From positions 124,001-188,000 of the forward strand of contig WGMS01000007.1 of assembly GCA_016124935.1 (NCBI GenBank): a stretch of DNA of 64,000 nt, read 5' to 3'. The DNA comes from a bacterium (GTDB taxonomy: Bacteria > Cyanobacteriota > Vampirovibrionia > Obscuribacterales > Obscuribacteraceae). Positions 12,190 through 21,142 of the stretch are shown one piece after another; the stretch's first letter is position 1, and every line of letters begins with the position of its first letter. The notes under the pieces were generated by a model that was not told where the DNA came from, searched no databases, and worked only from the letters and a program-made list of their open reading frames with translations. The position numbers and the translations under genes were made by a program.

Positions 12190-13143
12190 TTAGTCTCTTG
12201 GATTCCATTTGTCATTATCGTAACGAGGTCGATAATTATCGAGAACCAGCTCACTGCCGTCCTCGCGCACAATAACCGGATCGGTGATGGCGACATGGTA
12301 AACGGTCCATTTTTTGAGCTGGCCGCGACGAACCACATGCATTCTCAAATTGCATCTTGAAAGCCTCGGCAACCTTTCTTCAATCAAGGAGGGATCCAGT
12401 TTGCTGCCGTCCACTTTCAAGACAGCGCCTGGATCCCGTGGATGCAGATAGAGCACCCCTTCTTCGCCCAGGGTCTCGCGGATCATGTCCTCCATTGGGG
12501 CATAGACATAGTTCTCGTCCTTGCCATTTTTAGACTTGTCTTTGCTTTCCGGCTCTCTTCCCAGGCTTTCGGTCGGGTTGTATTTGATGCCTTTGCTGGC
12601 TTCCGGTCTTTCTATGGCACCTTTGACCAGAGAAGGACGTAGACGCAGGGTGAAACCTTTCCAGGCTTCGGCGTCGGGGTCTTTGAGAAAAGCTTCGAAG
12701 TCCGCTTCGCTCATGTCTTTGCCGTAGGCCATGAAAACCGGCAGAAAGAGAGGTCGATAGCGGTTGTCGTCGAATTTGATCGCTACGTCGATGACAACGT
12801 CCTGGGGCGATTCCCAGGGGACCGAGCCTTTCTTGGCTTCATCGCTTGATTCTATCGGTTTAGCTGCTCCCGCCTTGTATTCAAAGGGATGGCCGGTCAT
12901 AAAGGCGAGATTCGGCTCCTGGGAAGAGGAATAGATCAGGTAGGAGACCCAGCCGCCCTTGGCCGGACAGCGACAGGCATTGCCGCCAAATTGATTGACC
13001 GCCTCTTGATACTCTCCTGAGCGCACGGCGTCGACGAAAGCGGTCATGGTTTTTTTTGGATCGGCTTTGAGATTTTCGCTCACGAATACGGCAAGGACGA
13101 TGCCCAGAGCTAAGAACATTAGTAGTGGATAGACGAATCTCAT
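12190..13143 (-). CDS. Membrane-anchored protein of unknown function
   Basis: A 317-residue protein. Residues 5-25 are a hydrophobic signal or anchor (YPLLMFLALGIVLAVFV), so the rest is exported. Residues about 30-60 (TMTAFVDAVRSGEYQEAVNQ) resemble the start of an NTF2-like or DUF4878-type domain. A Cys pair (CRCPAKGG) could bind metal or form disulfides. A charged Lys/Glu linker near residue 200 divides the protein. I do not recognise the family. It ends 47 nt before paaK on the same strand; the spacing does not settle whether they are co-transcribed. Confidence 0.6.
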   Translation of the reverse strand: MRFVYPLLMFLALGIVLAVFVSENLKADPKKTMTAFVDAVRSGEYQEAVNQFGGNACRCPAKGGWVSYLIYSSSQEPNLAFMTGHPFEYKAGAAKPIESSDEAKKGSVPWESPQDVVIDVAIKFDDNRYRPLFLPVFMAYGKDMSEADFEAFLKDPDAEAWKGFTLRLRPSLVKGAIERPEASKGIKYNPTESLGREPESKDKSKNGKDENYVYAPMEDMIRETLGEEGVLYLHPRDPGAVLKVDGSKLDPSLIEERLPRLSRCNLRMHVVRRGQLKKWTVYHVAITDPVIVREDGSELVLDNYRPRYDNDKWNPRD

Positions 13144-13239
13144 ACTGGTATTCTAACGAAGAATTTGCAGGATTTGCATTCTCCTTGAAAACGGGGACGA
13201 TATGCTAAGTCTTGAAGGCGTACTAGCAGGTAATTCAAA

Positions 13240-14688
13240 GTGATTCAAACATTGACCGTCAATCTCTTAGCAGGTTCTGTTCTTCTCCTGCTCGGTCTTC
13301 TGGGCTGGCGTCTCTTCGGGGCGGCGGAGAAAGATGGTAAGAATTTCTCCACAGAAGGCCTTGGCAAGAATTCAAAAATTTATGGACTCTTTTTAGCAGG
13401 CTTGCTACTTCCCTTTGCCCTTGCCGGGCTGCTCGGGCTCTCTTTCGCCAACAGCTTTCTATTTTTGATCGGTGGATTTATCGTGCCGGCGATCTTCTCG
13501 TCGCTGGGGCTATCCCATGGCAGTCGGGCGATTCTCGTTCTGCTTCTAGCCATCGCCGTCACTTTGCTTGTGCCCGAGGATGGGTATCGGCTCAGTTATG
13601 CCGCCTTCATCGCGGGCCTGGCCTCCTGGAAGGCTGTGGACTATTTCTTGATAGCCGATGAAGAAAAGGCTTCAACTCTAGAAGACTTTCTTCCCGCTTT
13701 TCTTTTTGTCGTCGGTGTCTACTGGACCAGGACCGCCGATACAGCAGCCTGGATCCCGATCCATCAGAAACTGATACTCGGTGCTATTTCAGTATCCATG
13801 CTGATGCGCGCTATCCAGGGGCAGTTTCTCTCCAATGACAAGCTTTATTTCAAGCGAATCAGTCTGGCTGTCACCGGCGCCCTCTTCATGTTGATCTATA
13901 TCAACCAGTTCATAGTCGCTCTGGAGCTGGGTAAAATAGCGGTGATAGCCGGCGCCGGTTATTTTCTGACCTATCTATTCGATGCCATGGATAAGTCCTG
14001 CGACAAAGATGACAGGGTTCTATCCGACCTCAAGAAGATTCTTTTCATCGGGATCTTCACTCTTCTGGTCAGTCGACTTTTCGGAATGCTCGGCCTGGTG
14101 GTATTGGCAATGTCCATGTTGATCTCGACCACATCCGGTGTGGCTTTGATCGCCGCCGCGTTCTGGGGTGCCCGGGTGCTGGCGCAATCTTTCATATTCG
14201 ATTTCAACAGTAATATGACCGGTATCAATATCATGCATACCTATGCAGGAGCGGCTCTCTATGGCGGGTTCTTCCTGGTGGTGGCGCTCAGTCTTTTGAT
14301 CGCCAGATCAAAAAGCCGTCTTGCCCTGGCTATTTTATTCATGGCCGCTACGGTTATCGCTCCTGTAACTACCGTCTACTTCCTTCATGCGGAGCCGGCG
14401 GCCTCTCTTTTCTATTCGGCGCTGGTGGCAGCCAGCCTTCTTGCCGTGGTGGCGCCTTCATTCTATGGAGAGGGCGCGGCCGCTGCTTCCCAGGGGGCAC
14501 TCATGTTGATACCGCCTCAGTTGCTCGCTTTCGGCATCCTGGTCAATGAGTTGATCTCAAGGGGCAACACCGCCGATCTCAAAGAGAGAGTAATAGTACT
14601 GGTAGCGGTTTCGGTGCTAGCGTCAGTGATTCTGTGGATCGCTTATAGCTTCATGCCCAAAGAGGAAAGCAGCGCCAGCGCCGGATAA
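13240..14688 (+). CDS. Polytopic membrane protein of unknown function
   Basis: A 482-residue protein that is almost entirely hydrophobic, with an estimated 12-15 membrane segments, a short charged loop around residue 250 (DAMDKSCDKDDRVLSDLK) and a charged C-terminus. The start is a GTG with a weak AGCAGG upstream. I see no transporter signature motif, and the even spacing of helices only suggests an inner-membrane carrier or sensor. The gene diverges from the exported unknown gene at 12190 and converges with the VanW-like gene, whose stop lies 4 nt away. Function not assigned. Confidence 0.65.
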   Translation: MIQTLTVNLLAGSVLLLLGLLGWRLFGAAEKDGKNFSTEGLGKNSKIYGLFLAGLLLPFALAGLLGLSFANSFLFLIGGFIVPAIFSSLGLSHGSRAILVLLLAIAVTLLVPEDGYRLSYAAFIAGLASWKAVDYFLIADEEKASTLEDFLPAFLFVVGVYWTRTADTAAWIPIHQKLILGAISVSMLMRAIQGQFLSNDKLYFKRISLAVTGALFMLIYINQFIVALELGKIAVIAGAGYFLTYLFDAMDKSCDKDDRVLSDLKKILFIGIFTLLVSRLFGMLGLVVLAMSMLISTTSGVALIAAAFWGARVLAQSFIFDFNSNMTGINIMHTYAGAALYGGFFLVVALSLLIARSKSRLALAILFMAATVIAPVTTVYFLHAEPAASLFYSALVAASLLAVVAPSFYGEGAAAASQGALMLIPPQLLAFGILVNELISRGNTADLKERVIVLVAVSVLASVILWIAYSFMPKEESSASAG

Positions 14689-14692
14689 GCAT

Positions 14693-15346
14693 TTACCTGC
14701 GATAGCTGTCTTTTGACACCGGCAGAAGCTGTCCATCCAGCTTCTTGTATACGGCTATGGTCAGTGTCTTTTCTGTGCGGGCGATAGGGCTGGTCACCAG
14801 GGTGCAGGTTTTGTCGTTATTCACGCCGTGGATTTCTACCCGGGCAATCTGGTCTTTGCAAGAGGTCTGAATCAAAACCGGCTTTGCCAGGCTGTTTTCG
14901 AACTTGAGATCGTATCTGCCGTAATCTACCGTGGCATCCAGTCCCGGCTTTATAGACCGAACCGGCCTGGAATGGGCGCGTCTCTCTTTTATGGTCAATC
15001 CTGCTTCCAGTGCCGATTTGTATAACAGGGATGAGACCAGGCAGATGCCGCCGCCCTCGGTGCCGGCGGTGCCGCCGTTCAAATAGGTCGGCGCTTCCAT
15101 ATAGCCGCGCTCGACGGACCTTGGACCGACACAGTGATTGAAAGAGAAGCTCTCTCCCGGTTTGATTATTTTTTGATTGAGCTTGGCAAGAGCCAGATTG
15201 ATATTGGTCTTCTGGGCACCGGTCAGATAGGAGGTCTGCACTGCCGCATCGGCAAGCAGATCCGGAAACGGTCTCGTTAGCCAGGCTGCCGCCAGGGCTG
15301 CCACCGGAAGCAAATAAATAAGTCTGGACTTATCTATTCGCTTCAT
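14693..15346 (-). CDS. VanW-like family exported protein
   Basis: A 217-residue protein. An N-terminal hydrophobic segment (YLLPVAALAAAWL) exports or anchors it. The VanW-like domain follows, with INLALAKLNQKIIKPGESFS, FNHCVGPRSVERGYMEAP, GTEGGGICLVSSLLYKSAL and ERRAHSRPVRSIKPGLDATV. In most family members the middle motif is GGGICQVSSTLY; here Leu and Leu replace Gln and Thr. VanW-domain proteins occur near vancomycin-resistance and cell-wall genes, but their biochemical role is not firmly known. The ATG overlaps the A2M stop in ATGA, so translation is coupled. Many VanW proteins also carry peptidoglycan-binding domains; this one does not. Confidence 0.85.
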   Translation of the reverse strand: MKRIDKSRLIYLLPVAALAAAWLTRPFPDLLADAAVQTSYLTGAQKTNINLALAKLNQKIIKPGESFSFNHCVGPRSVERGYMEAPTYLNGGTAGTEGGGICLVSSLLYKSALEAGLTIKERRAHSRPVRSIKPGLDATVDYGRYDLKFENSLAKPVLIQTSCKDQIARVEIHGVNNDKTCTLVTSPIARTEKTLTIAVYKKLDGQLLPVSKDSYRR

Positions 15347-18300
15347 TTGATGTGCAGTTCCCGGGGCTGAGAATATCCATGGATCATGTTCGAATACATC
15401 CCATCGAGAGTGACCGGATTCAGTTGTACATCTCCGGGCAGCTCCATTCTAAGAAGGGTATGAAACTCTGATTTGCCTTGATTTAGCTGAGTTCCGAAGA
15501 AGACCATTTTGTCATCGAGGATATCTTGATGGGACCACCAGGGGCTGCCCCAGTCTCCTTCGATACCGGATCCGGATTCATTCTCGGAATCGCTAACGTT
15601 TGCGTCCCGGGCCGAATCCTTCACCACTTCGGCACCGCTGGGCAGAGGGCATTCGACGATGACATAGGGCAGGCTTACCGGGCTATCGACATATACCTTC
15701 ATCAGAAGAATCTCTCCAGCTTTAATAGAATCGCCGTTCAAAGGAAGCGTGGTGAGCTTGAGGACGCCATCCGATTTGGTGGCGCTGGTCTTCAGTCGGA
15801 AGAATTCTCGTCTTACCTGCAAGCCATTGGGTGAATTGGCGACTTTGAGCTTTTCACCAGGTTTGAGGGATTTATAGAAACGGTTTATAGACTGATAATA
15901 GAGTCGGCCGTTTCCATCCATGGCCAGGCTGAGATTTTTGTCGCCGGTCATATTCAGGGTCTCTTCCTGGCGATAGATGCTGGCGGGGGCGAAGGCCAGG
16001 CTGTTCAGCAAAGAGTCGTCTTTGAGAATCTTTGCCACCACATCCGAAGTCTCGGTGTTGCCTGTTTTAATCGCTTCATCCATCAAAGAAAGCAAGACCT
16101 GGGCAGTGGTCTTTGTATTGGACCAACCCTCTTCGGAACGCTGCAGCATTATCCATGCTTTGACTTTTTCTATTCTCTCCAGATTGCCCGGTTCCATCTC
16201 TACCATTGCTTTGAGGGCAAGAGCGGTGGTTTCGGCTCCGGTATAGCGATAGGTATAGTCATTTACATCGAGAAGCTTGAGGCGTTTACGCATCGCTTGA
16301 TTGTGCTCCCAGTCGATGAATTGATCGCCTACAGTGGCAAGCTCAATCAAACGCTTGTAAGCATGGTCGGCATAGCTCTTGTTACCGAGTCTGGCGTTGG
16401 CCATGGTCAGGTAGCTGAGGGGCTCGGGGGTGAGATTCCCTACTCGGCCGTCCAGCCACTTCAATACTTTGGCATCCGGCTTTATACCGTAGAGGGTCTG
16501 GGTATAGACCATTCGGGCAAGATCACAGCGTCTTTCTCTGGCTGTGTAGCCTTCGACAAGCTTGGGATCTAATAAAGCCTTGTGCAAATTGACCGTGGCG
16601 GTCGACAGCCATTTCAGTCCATTCTGAATCATCGAAGGCTCTATCTGAACTCCGGATTCACTCAAGAGCTTGAAGCCTTCCAGCACATGGGCGGTCAAGT
16701 AGGGATCGCTGGCATCATCGGCCCACCACCCCCAGCCACCGTCATAGTGCTGATGTTCTTTCAATTTTTTCAGAGCTTTCTCTTTTACCTTATCGAATTT
16801 GGTCAAATTGTCGGGAGCGAGGTCGAATTTGAATTTTTGATGCAGTTTAAACGCCACTATGGACGGCACCAGCCTGCTCATCGTCTGTTCGGTGCAGCCG
16901 TAGGGATAATCTATCAATCCGGCGTAGCTTCCTTTGAGCTGTGCCATGGTGGAGCCGGCCAGGCGTAAAGTGGATTTCAATTCGGATATCGAAGGCGGAA
17001 GATCGAAATTGAGGTCGACTTTATTATTGGCTGCGGTCAGCACCCCGGCTTTGACCATGACCATGGAAAGACCGAAGGGATTGATTTTGATCTCTTTTTC
17101 CAGGGCATCAGAGCCGGTCTCACCCCGGGCAATCAAGGTGATTTTGCCGGTGCCCGTTTTATCGACGCTTACCGGCCAGATCAATCGAGCCGCTTTGTCT
17201 TTGCCTACGCTTAGGGTTTTGGCTAGAGGAAGAGTGGTTTTGAAGTGAGGACCGGTCTCCAGTTTGAGTTCGATATTTTGATCTCGATCCGAATAGTTGT
17301 GGACGATGGCCGAGATCTCCCCATGATCTCCTCTGGTGAAGAAACGAGGCAGAGCCAGTCTGGCGATGATGTCCTTGGTTACTAGAATCTTTTGCACCGC
17401 AGAGCCTATGTCGCAACCGGTACTCACACCACGGACGGTGGCGCGCCAGGTGGTCAGGTTGTCGGGGAGCTCTACTTGAGCAACGACTTCGCCGTTCTTA
17501 TCAGTAAGGAGATTCGGGAACCAGGCGGCTGTGTCCTTGAAATTCTTGCGAATCTGGGGGATGGCCTTGTCCGGACCGCCGGAGTATTGTTCCGGGAAGG
17601 TATTGAGAGTCTGGACCCAGTTGTATTGTTTCTGGTAGAAGAATTTCCTGATATCGGCGGTGGAGTCGGATCTAATTGAATAGATGCTTTCATCCACTAC
17701 TCCCAGTGATAGTTCACAGCCAGGAGCCGGCCTGCCGGATTTTTGATACTTGGCCGTTATTCTGTAACTGGCTGTCTCTCCCGGCTTGTATTTCTCTTTA
17801 TTGGTCTCGACCTTGATATCTATGAAATGATTGTCGGGGGATACTTGTATGGCTTTCGTCTGATTGAAGAACTGTCGGTTCTTGCCTATCGCCACCACCG
17901 ATACATAGACGTTCGGGCTGTAGGCGTCTTTTATATCCAGCTCTATCAAATTGGCGCTTGCCGTTAGAGGCTTGACCAGGTATTGATGAATCTTGACGCC
18001 TTCTATAGTTATGAGAGCGTCCAGCCCTTCGTTGCCCTGGAAAGGACCGGAGATCATCAGCTTGGCCTTTTCGCCGGGTTCATAGACTTTTTTATCGAGG
18101 GTGATTTTGAAGGACTCTTTTTCGGCGCTGCCTTCGCTGAGAACATAGGGCACCTTGCTGCTCGCTACCCAGATGCTGTCGCCATAGCAGATTTTATGAC
18201 CACTTTTGTCTATCGCTTCGGCAGTGATATAGAAAGTGTCGGTAGGAAATGTGTCGGCGACATTGAAAGAAATTCGGGCTTCACCGTTCTGACCCGTCAC

Positions 18301-20376
18301 CGCAGTGGTCTCTCCCAGGACTTTCTCCTGTCCATAGGTAGAATCTTTCGAATTCCACGGCCAGCGCGAGAGCTTAACTTTTATATTCTGGCCGCTGATT
18401 GCTTTGCCGTCATAATCGAGGGCTCGTACCACCGCACCCATGGGTTGCCCTGCCGAGACTACATAAGATTCGGGCTCGACGAAGAGAGCGAAATCACCGG
18501 CGGTGACCAGGGTGCTGGTGCTGGAGGTGACCGTCAGGCGGCTTATGTCTGTGATGTCGGCTTCTATTTTATAGTTCTTGTCGCCGTAATCGTAATAGAA
18601 GTAGGGACGGTTGCGCTCTGCTTTTATCGGCCTGGCGGTGAATTCTATCAAGGCTTCTCCGTTTTCATCCGTGGTCGAGGTCCCTTCCGAAACCATGGCA
18701 CCGCCGCCACTATCCCCATCATAGGACCCCTGATCGTAATAAGTCTCTTCGTACCAGTCGTCGAAAAACTCGTAATAGTCCGGTCTCGGCTCCAGTTTGT
18801 ACCGGGTCCAGCTGTCTGCCGACTCATAGACCGAGTATTTTACCCGGGCATTAGCCACGGGACCGCCGAAGAAATAGGTCGCTTTGACTCTTGCCTGGAC
18901 TTTGCCGCCGGCTAAGTAACGCTTGGAGTTGGGGATGATCTCGACTTTGTATTCCGGCTTGCGATACTGCTCCACTTCGAAAGACTGATAGCTGGTGGAG
19001 CCGCTCGGGTAGGTGAAGCGAATTTGATAGCCTCCGGTTTTGCCGTCCTCGGGGATATTGAAGCTGCCGCTGGCAGAGCCATGGGCTGTGGTGTTGATAC
19101 TGGATTCAGCCAGTTTTGTGTTGGTCGGATCTTCCACCACCACATTAATAGGCAGGTTGGCGCCTGGATTGACTATGCCTTTTGTGGTCAACTCCCGGGT
19201 GATCAATTTGTAAGAGACTGTCTGGCCAAGGCGATAGACCGGTCTGTCCGTGTAGAAGTAAGTCTTGTAATCGGTCTCGCTGCCTTGCCAGTAGGAGACG
19301 CCACCGTAAGCAGTGCCGCCGGCGAATCTTCCTATCACCATGTTGCTTTCGTTGCGCTTGATGTTACCGGCGCCTTCGGTGTTGACGGCGATCATGGCGA
19401 TGCCGTTATTATCGGTGTTTGCTGTGGCGACCCGCTGGAGCTTGTAGTTCTCGGTTTTGCCGCCCCGGTTATTCAGCTCTATTTCGGCGCCTTCTATCGG
19501 TTTCAAAGTTTTTAGATTTATCGCCCTGACCATAGTCTGGTCAGGGGAATGTTTGACGACCAGACCGATGTCGGAGACCGAGAACCAGGAGACCGAAGAG
19601 ACACGCTTTTTGCCTGTGACATCAGCCGCTTCGGCGATCACGACATAGTCGCCTTGCTCCATGCCTTTCTCCAGCTTGAAGCTGGCTCTGGACGAATCCG
19701 AATAGCTGGCGTTGAGTTCGCGTTTCAGTTGCCGGTATGGTTTCTCTTCGGCGTAGGGATTGTGGAATTTGCTGCCGTAGGTAGTATAGAGAGATAGATC
19801 GGAGCTTACGTCGACTCCGGCTTGCAGAAACTGTGGTGAGCTCATCTCGGCCACTATGTCTTTTTTATAGATTTTTATGGTGGCTTCGACGGCGCCGGTG
19901 GCGTTGACCCAGAAATGTGGAGCTTCACCGGTGGTGAAGACTCTTGTGTTGCTGCCGATAGTTATATAAGGTTCGAGCACCGCCATCTTGATGGTTTTAC
20001 CGAGATCCGCCACTTTGCCTTCTTCGACTATGACGCTGTTTTCATAATGGCTCTGGAAACCCGGAGCCCGAACTCTGAGGGAGTACTCTCCCACAGGAAG
20101 CTGGCTTATCTCGAAGGTTCCATCCCCGGATACCCAGACTCCCCGGCTAATGCTTTGACCGAAGCGGGGACCGGTGGCAACGGCGAAGACTTTGTTCTGT
20201 CGAATGTTGTAAGAATAGAGACCGAAGTTCTCTTCGGCCAGGGCTATTTGACCCTTGATAGAGCCCACCGGCTTCTCCAGAAAGATTGCCACCATCCCGA
20301 AGAGGGCCATTATAAGCACGGCCATCTCGAAGGAGAGGAAACGTCTAATTCCGGTGTTTTCTTTATTTGTAGACAT
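15343..20376 (-). CDS. Bacterial alpha-2-macroglobulin-like protease inhibitor with thioester
   Basis: A 1677-residue exported protein. An N-terminal anchor (AVLIMALFGMVAIFLE) is followed by a carboxypeptidase-regulatory-like beta domain (ISQLPVGEYSLRVRAPGFQS). Macroglobulin (MG) repeats come next, including FYTDRPVYRLGQTVSYK, typical of MG2. Then comes the A2M domain (AAWFPNLLTDKNGEVVAQVE, LPDNLTTWRATVRG) and the thioester domain. The thioester motif is intact: Cys1161-Thr-Glu-Gln1164 in YPYGCTEQTMSRL. Next is an alpha/alpha toroid (HQHYDGGWGWWADDASDPYL) and a receptor-binding-like C-terminus. Such proteins trap external proteases in the periplasm or on the surface. The start overlaps the AMMECR1-like gene by 14 nt and the stop overlaps the VanW-like gene by 4 nt. 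In Enterobacteria the partner is the bifunctional PBP1C; here a transpeptidase-only PBP lies across the divergent promoter. Confidence 0.93.
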   Translation of the reverse strand: MSTNKENTGIRRFLSFEMAVLIMALFGMVAIFLEKPVGSIKGQIALAEENFGLYSYNIRQNKVFAVATGPRFGQSISRGVWVSGDGTFEISQLPVGEYSLRVRAPGFQSHYENSVIVEEGKVADLGKTIKMAVLEPYITIGSNTRVFTTGEAPHFWVNATGAVEATIKIYKKDIVAEMSSPQFLQAGVDVSSDLSLYTTYGSKFHNPYAEEKPYRQLKRELNASYSDSSRASFKLEKGMEQGDYVVIAEAADVTGKKRVSSVSWFSVSDIGLVVKHSPDQTMVRAINLKTLKPIEGAEIELNNRGGKTENYKLQRVATANTDNNGIAMIAVNTEGAGNIKRNESNMVIGRFAGGTAYGGVSYWQGSETDYKTYFYTDRPVYRLGQTVSYKLITRELTTKGIVNPGANLPINVVVEDPTNTKLAESSINTTAHGSASGSFNIPEDGKTGGYQIRFTYPSGSTSYQSFEVEQYRKPEYKVEIIPNSKRYLAGGKVQARVKATYFFGGPVANARVKYSVYESADSWTRYKLEPRPDYYEFFDDWYEETYYDQGSYDGDSGGGAMVSEGTSTTDENGEALIEFTARPIKAERNRPYFYYDYGDKNYKIEADITDISRLTVTSSTSTLVTAGDFALFVEPESYVVSAGQPMGAVVRALDYDGKAISGQNIKVKLSRWPWNSKDSTYGQEKVLGETTAVTGQNGEARISFNVADTFPTDTFYITAEAIDKSGHKICYGDSIWVASSKVPYVLSEGSAEKESFKITLDKKVYEPGEKAKLMISGPFQGNEGLDALITIEGVKIHQYLVKPLTASANLIELDIKDAYSPNVYVSVVAIGKNRQFFNQTKAIQVSPDNHFIDIKVETNKEKYKPGETASYRITAKYQKSGRPAPGCELSLGVVDESIYSIRSDSTADIRKFFYQKQYNWVQTLNTFPEQYSGGPDKAIPQIRKNFKDTAAWFPNLLTDKNGEVVAQVELPDNLTTWRATVRGVSTGCDIGSAVQKILVTKDIIARLALPRFFTRGDHGEISAIVHNYSDRDQNIELKLETGPHFKTTLPLAKTLSVGKDKAARLIWPVSVDKTGTGKITLIARGETGSDALEKEIKINPFGLSMVMVKAGVLTAANNKVDLNFDLPPSISELKSTLRLAGSTMAQLKGSYAGLIDYPYGCTEQTMSRLVPSIVAFKLHQKFKFDLAPDNLTKFDKVKEKALKKLKEHQHYDGGWGWWADDASDPYLTAHVLEGFKLLSESGVQIEPSMIQNGLKWLSTATVNLHKALLDPKLVEGYTARERRCDLARMVYTQTLYGIKPDAKVLKWLDGRVGNLTPEPLSYLTMANARLGNKSYADHAYKRLIELATVGDQFIDWEHNQAMRKRLKLLDVNDYTYRYTGAETTALALKAMVEMEPGNLERIEKVKAWIMLQRSEEGWSNTKTTAQVLLSLMDEAIKTGNTETSDVVAKILKDDSLLNSLAFAPASIYRQEETLNMTGDKNLSLAMDGNGRLYYQSINRFYKSLKPGEKLKVANSPNGLQVRREFFRLKTSATKSDGVLKLTTLPLNGDSIKAGEILLMKVYVDSPVSLPYVIVECPLPSGAEVVKDSARDANVSDSENESGSGIEGDWGSPWWSHQDILDDKMVFFGTQLNQGKSEFHTLLRMELPGDVQLNPVTLDGMYSNMIHGYSQPRELHIK

Positions 20377-21040
20377 CCGTCTTCAACCTATATAGTTCAC
20401 AACTCTCTACGGGCCTTACCCCTGCTTTTAGTCTGGCCATGACAATTTGATGATGAGGATCCGATGCTTCTCCCGGCAGGATAACCGCTCCTTTTCCCCG
20501 CGCTTTCAGCAATAAACCGTCGTGAAGAGGATTGAGCTCGTGGTGTGAGCCAATCGGCACCGATTGTCTGATCACTGTTACCTGTGCCCTGATATCTTTT
20601 AATTCTGCCCTGGTTATCGGGCGGTGCCGGTATTCTTTATTGAGCGCGTCTTCTGCTGTGTAGACCGTCGCCTTGACAAGATCCGGGTGAATCGGTTGGA
20701 CCGATCCCCAGCAGGCTCTGGTCTTGCCCTCTTTGTAAAAGGTGACAAAAAGACCGGCAGGAATTTTGTAATTGGTCGGAACTTCGAAAGACTCCGATAA
20801 ATCGGCAAGGGACGCTTTTTCGCCTTCCGCGGCGAAATGATTTTCGAGAACCGCCAGGGCTATTCGGGTCAGGCCTGCCTGTTCTTTTTTCTGCTCTTTC
20901 GAGATCTCTTTCTTCTTTTTTTGACCGGAGGATATTACAGAAGAGTTTACTCCGGAGCGGCTACTTTCTGAGCCGCCGTCGTGGCTGGCGGCCAGGAGAA
21001 TGCATGCGGATAAAATAAGGACGATTAGAAGAGTATGCAT
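20363..21040 (-). CDS. Exported AMMECR1-domain-like protein
   Basis: A 225-residue protein with a clear signal peptide (LLIVLILSACILLAASHDG; the Cys could be a lipobox). A Ser/Lys-rich linker leads to a domain resembling AMMECR1: LTRIALAVLENHFA, IPAGLFVTFYKEGKTRACWGSVQP, AEDALNKEYRHRPITRAELKDI and LNPLHDGLLLKARGKGAVILPG. The canonical family motif LRGCIG is here TRACWG, keeping the cysteine. AMMECR1 proteins are usually cytoplasmic and of unknown function, so the export signal is unusual. It heads the operon with the A2M and VanW-like genes, overlapping A2M by 14 nt. Confidence 0.75.
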   Translation of the reverse strand: MHTLLIVLILSACILLAASHDGGSESSRSGVNSSVISSGQKKKKEISKEQKKEQAGLTRIALAVLENHFAAEGEKASLADLSESFEVPTNYKIPAGLFVTFYKEGKTRACWGSVQPIHPDLVKATVYTAEDALNKEYRHRPITRAELKDIRAQVTVIRQSVPIGSHHELNPLHDGLLLKARGKGAVILPGEASDPHHQIVMARLKAGVRPVESCELYRLKTDVYK

Positions 21041-21142
21041 AAGCTCTCAAGAAAAATTTGCGCCTTTCAGTCTATTATGAATGGGTCGAGATAAGCTAGT
21101 GCGAACAGGAAGTTGACCGCCGGCTAAAAGGTGGTTAAAAAA
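21041..21142. promoter_or_regulatory. Divergent intergenic region between the two envelope operons
   Basis: About 100 bp separate the start of the AMMECR1-like gene (minus) from the start of the PBP gene (plus). Both operons must be expressed from promoters here, giving scope for joint control. The plus-strand gene has a clear AAAGGTGG site 8 nt before its ATG. I cannot pick convincing -35/-10 boxes on either strand. Confidence 0.45.

Noticed and set aside
17983..18915. 310-codon plus-strand frame opposite the A2M gene
   Set aside because: Antisense to the A2M MG-repeat region; the frame arises from codon bias and has no ribosome site.
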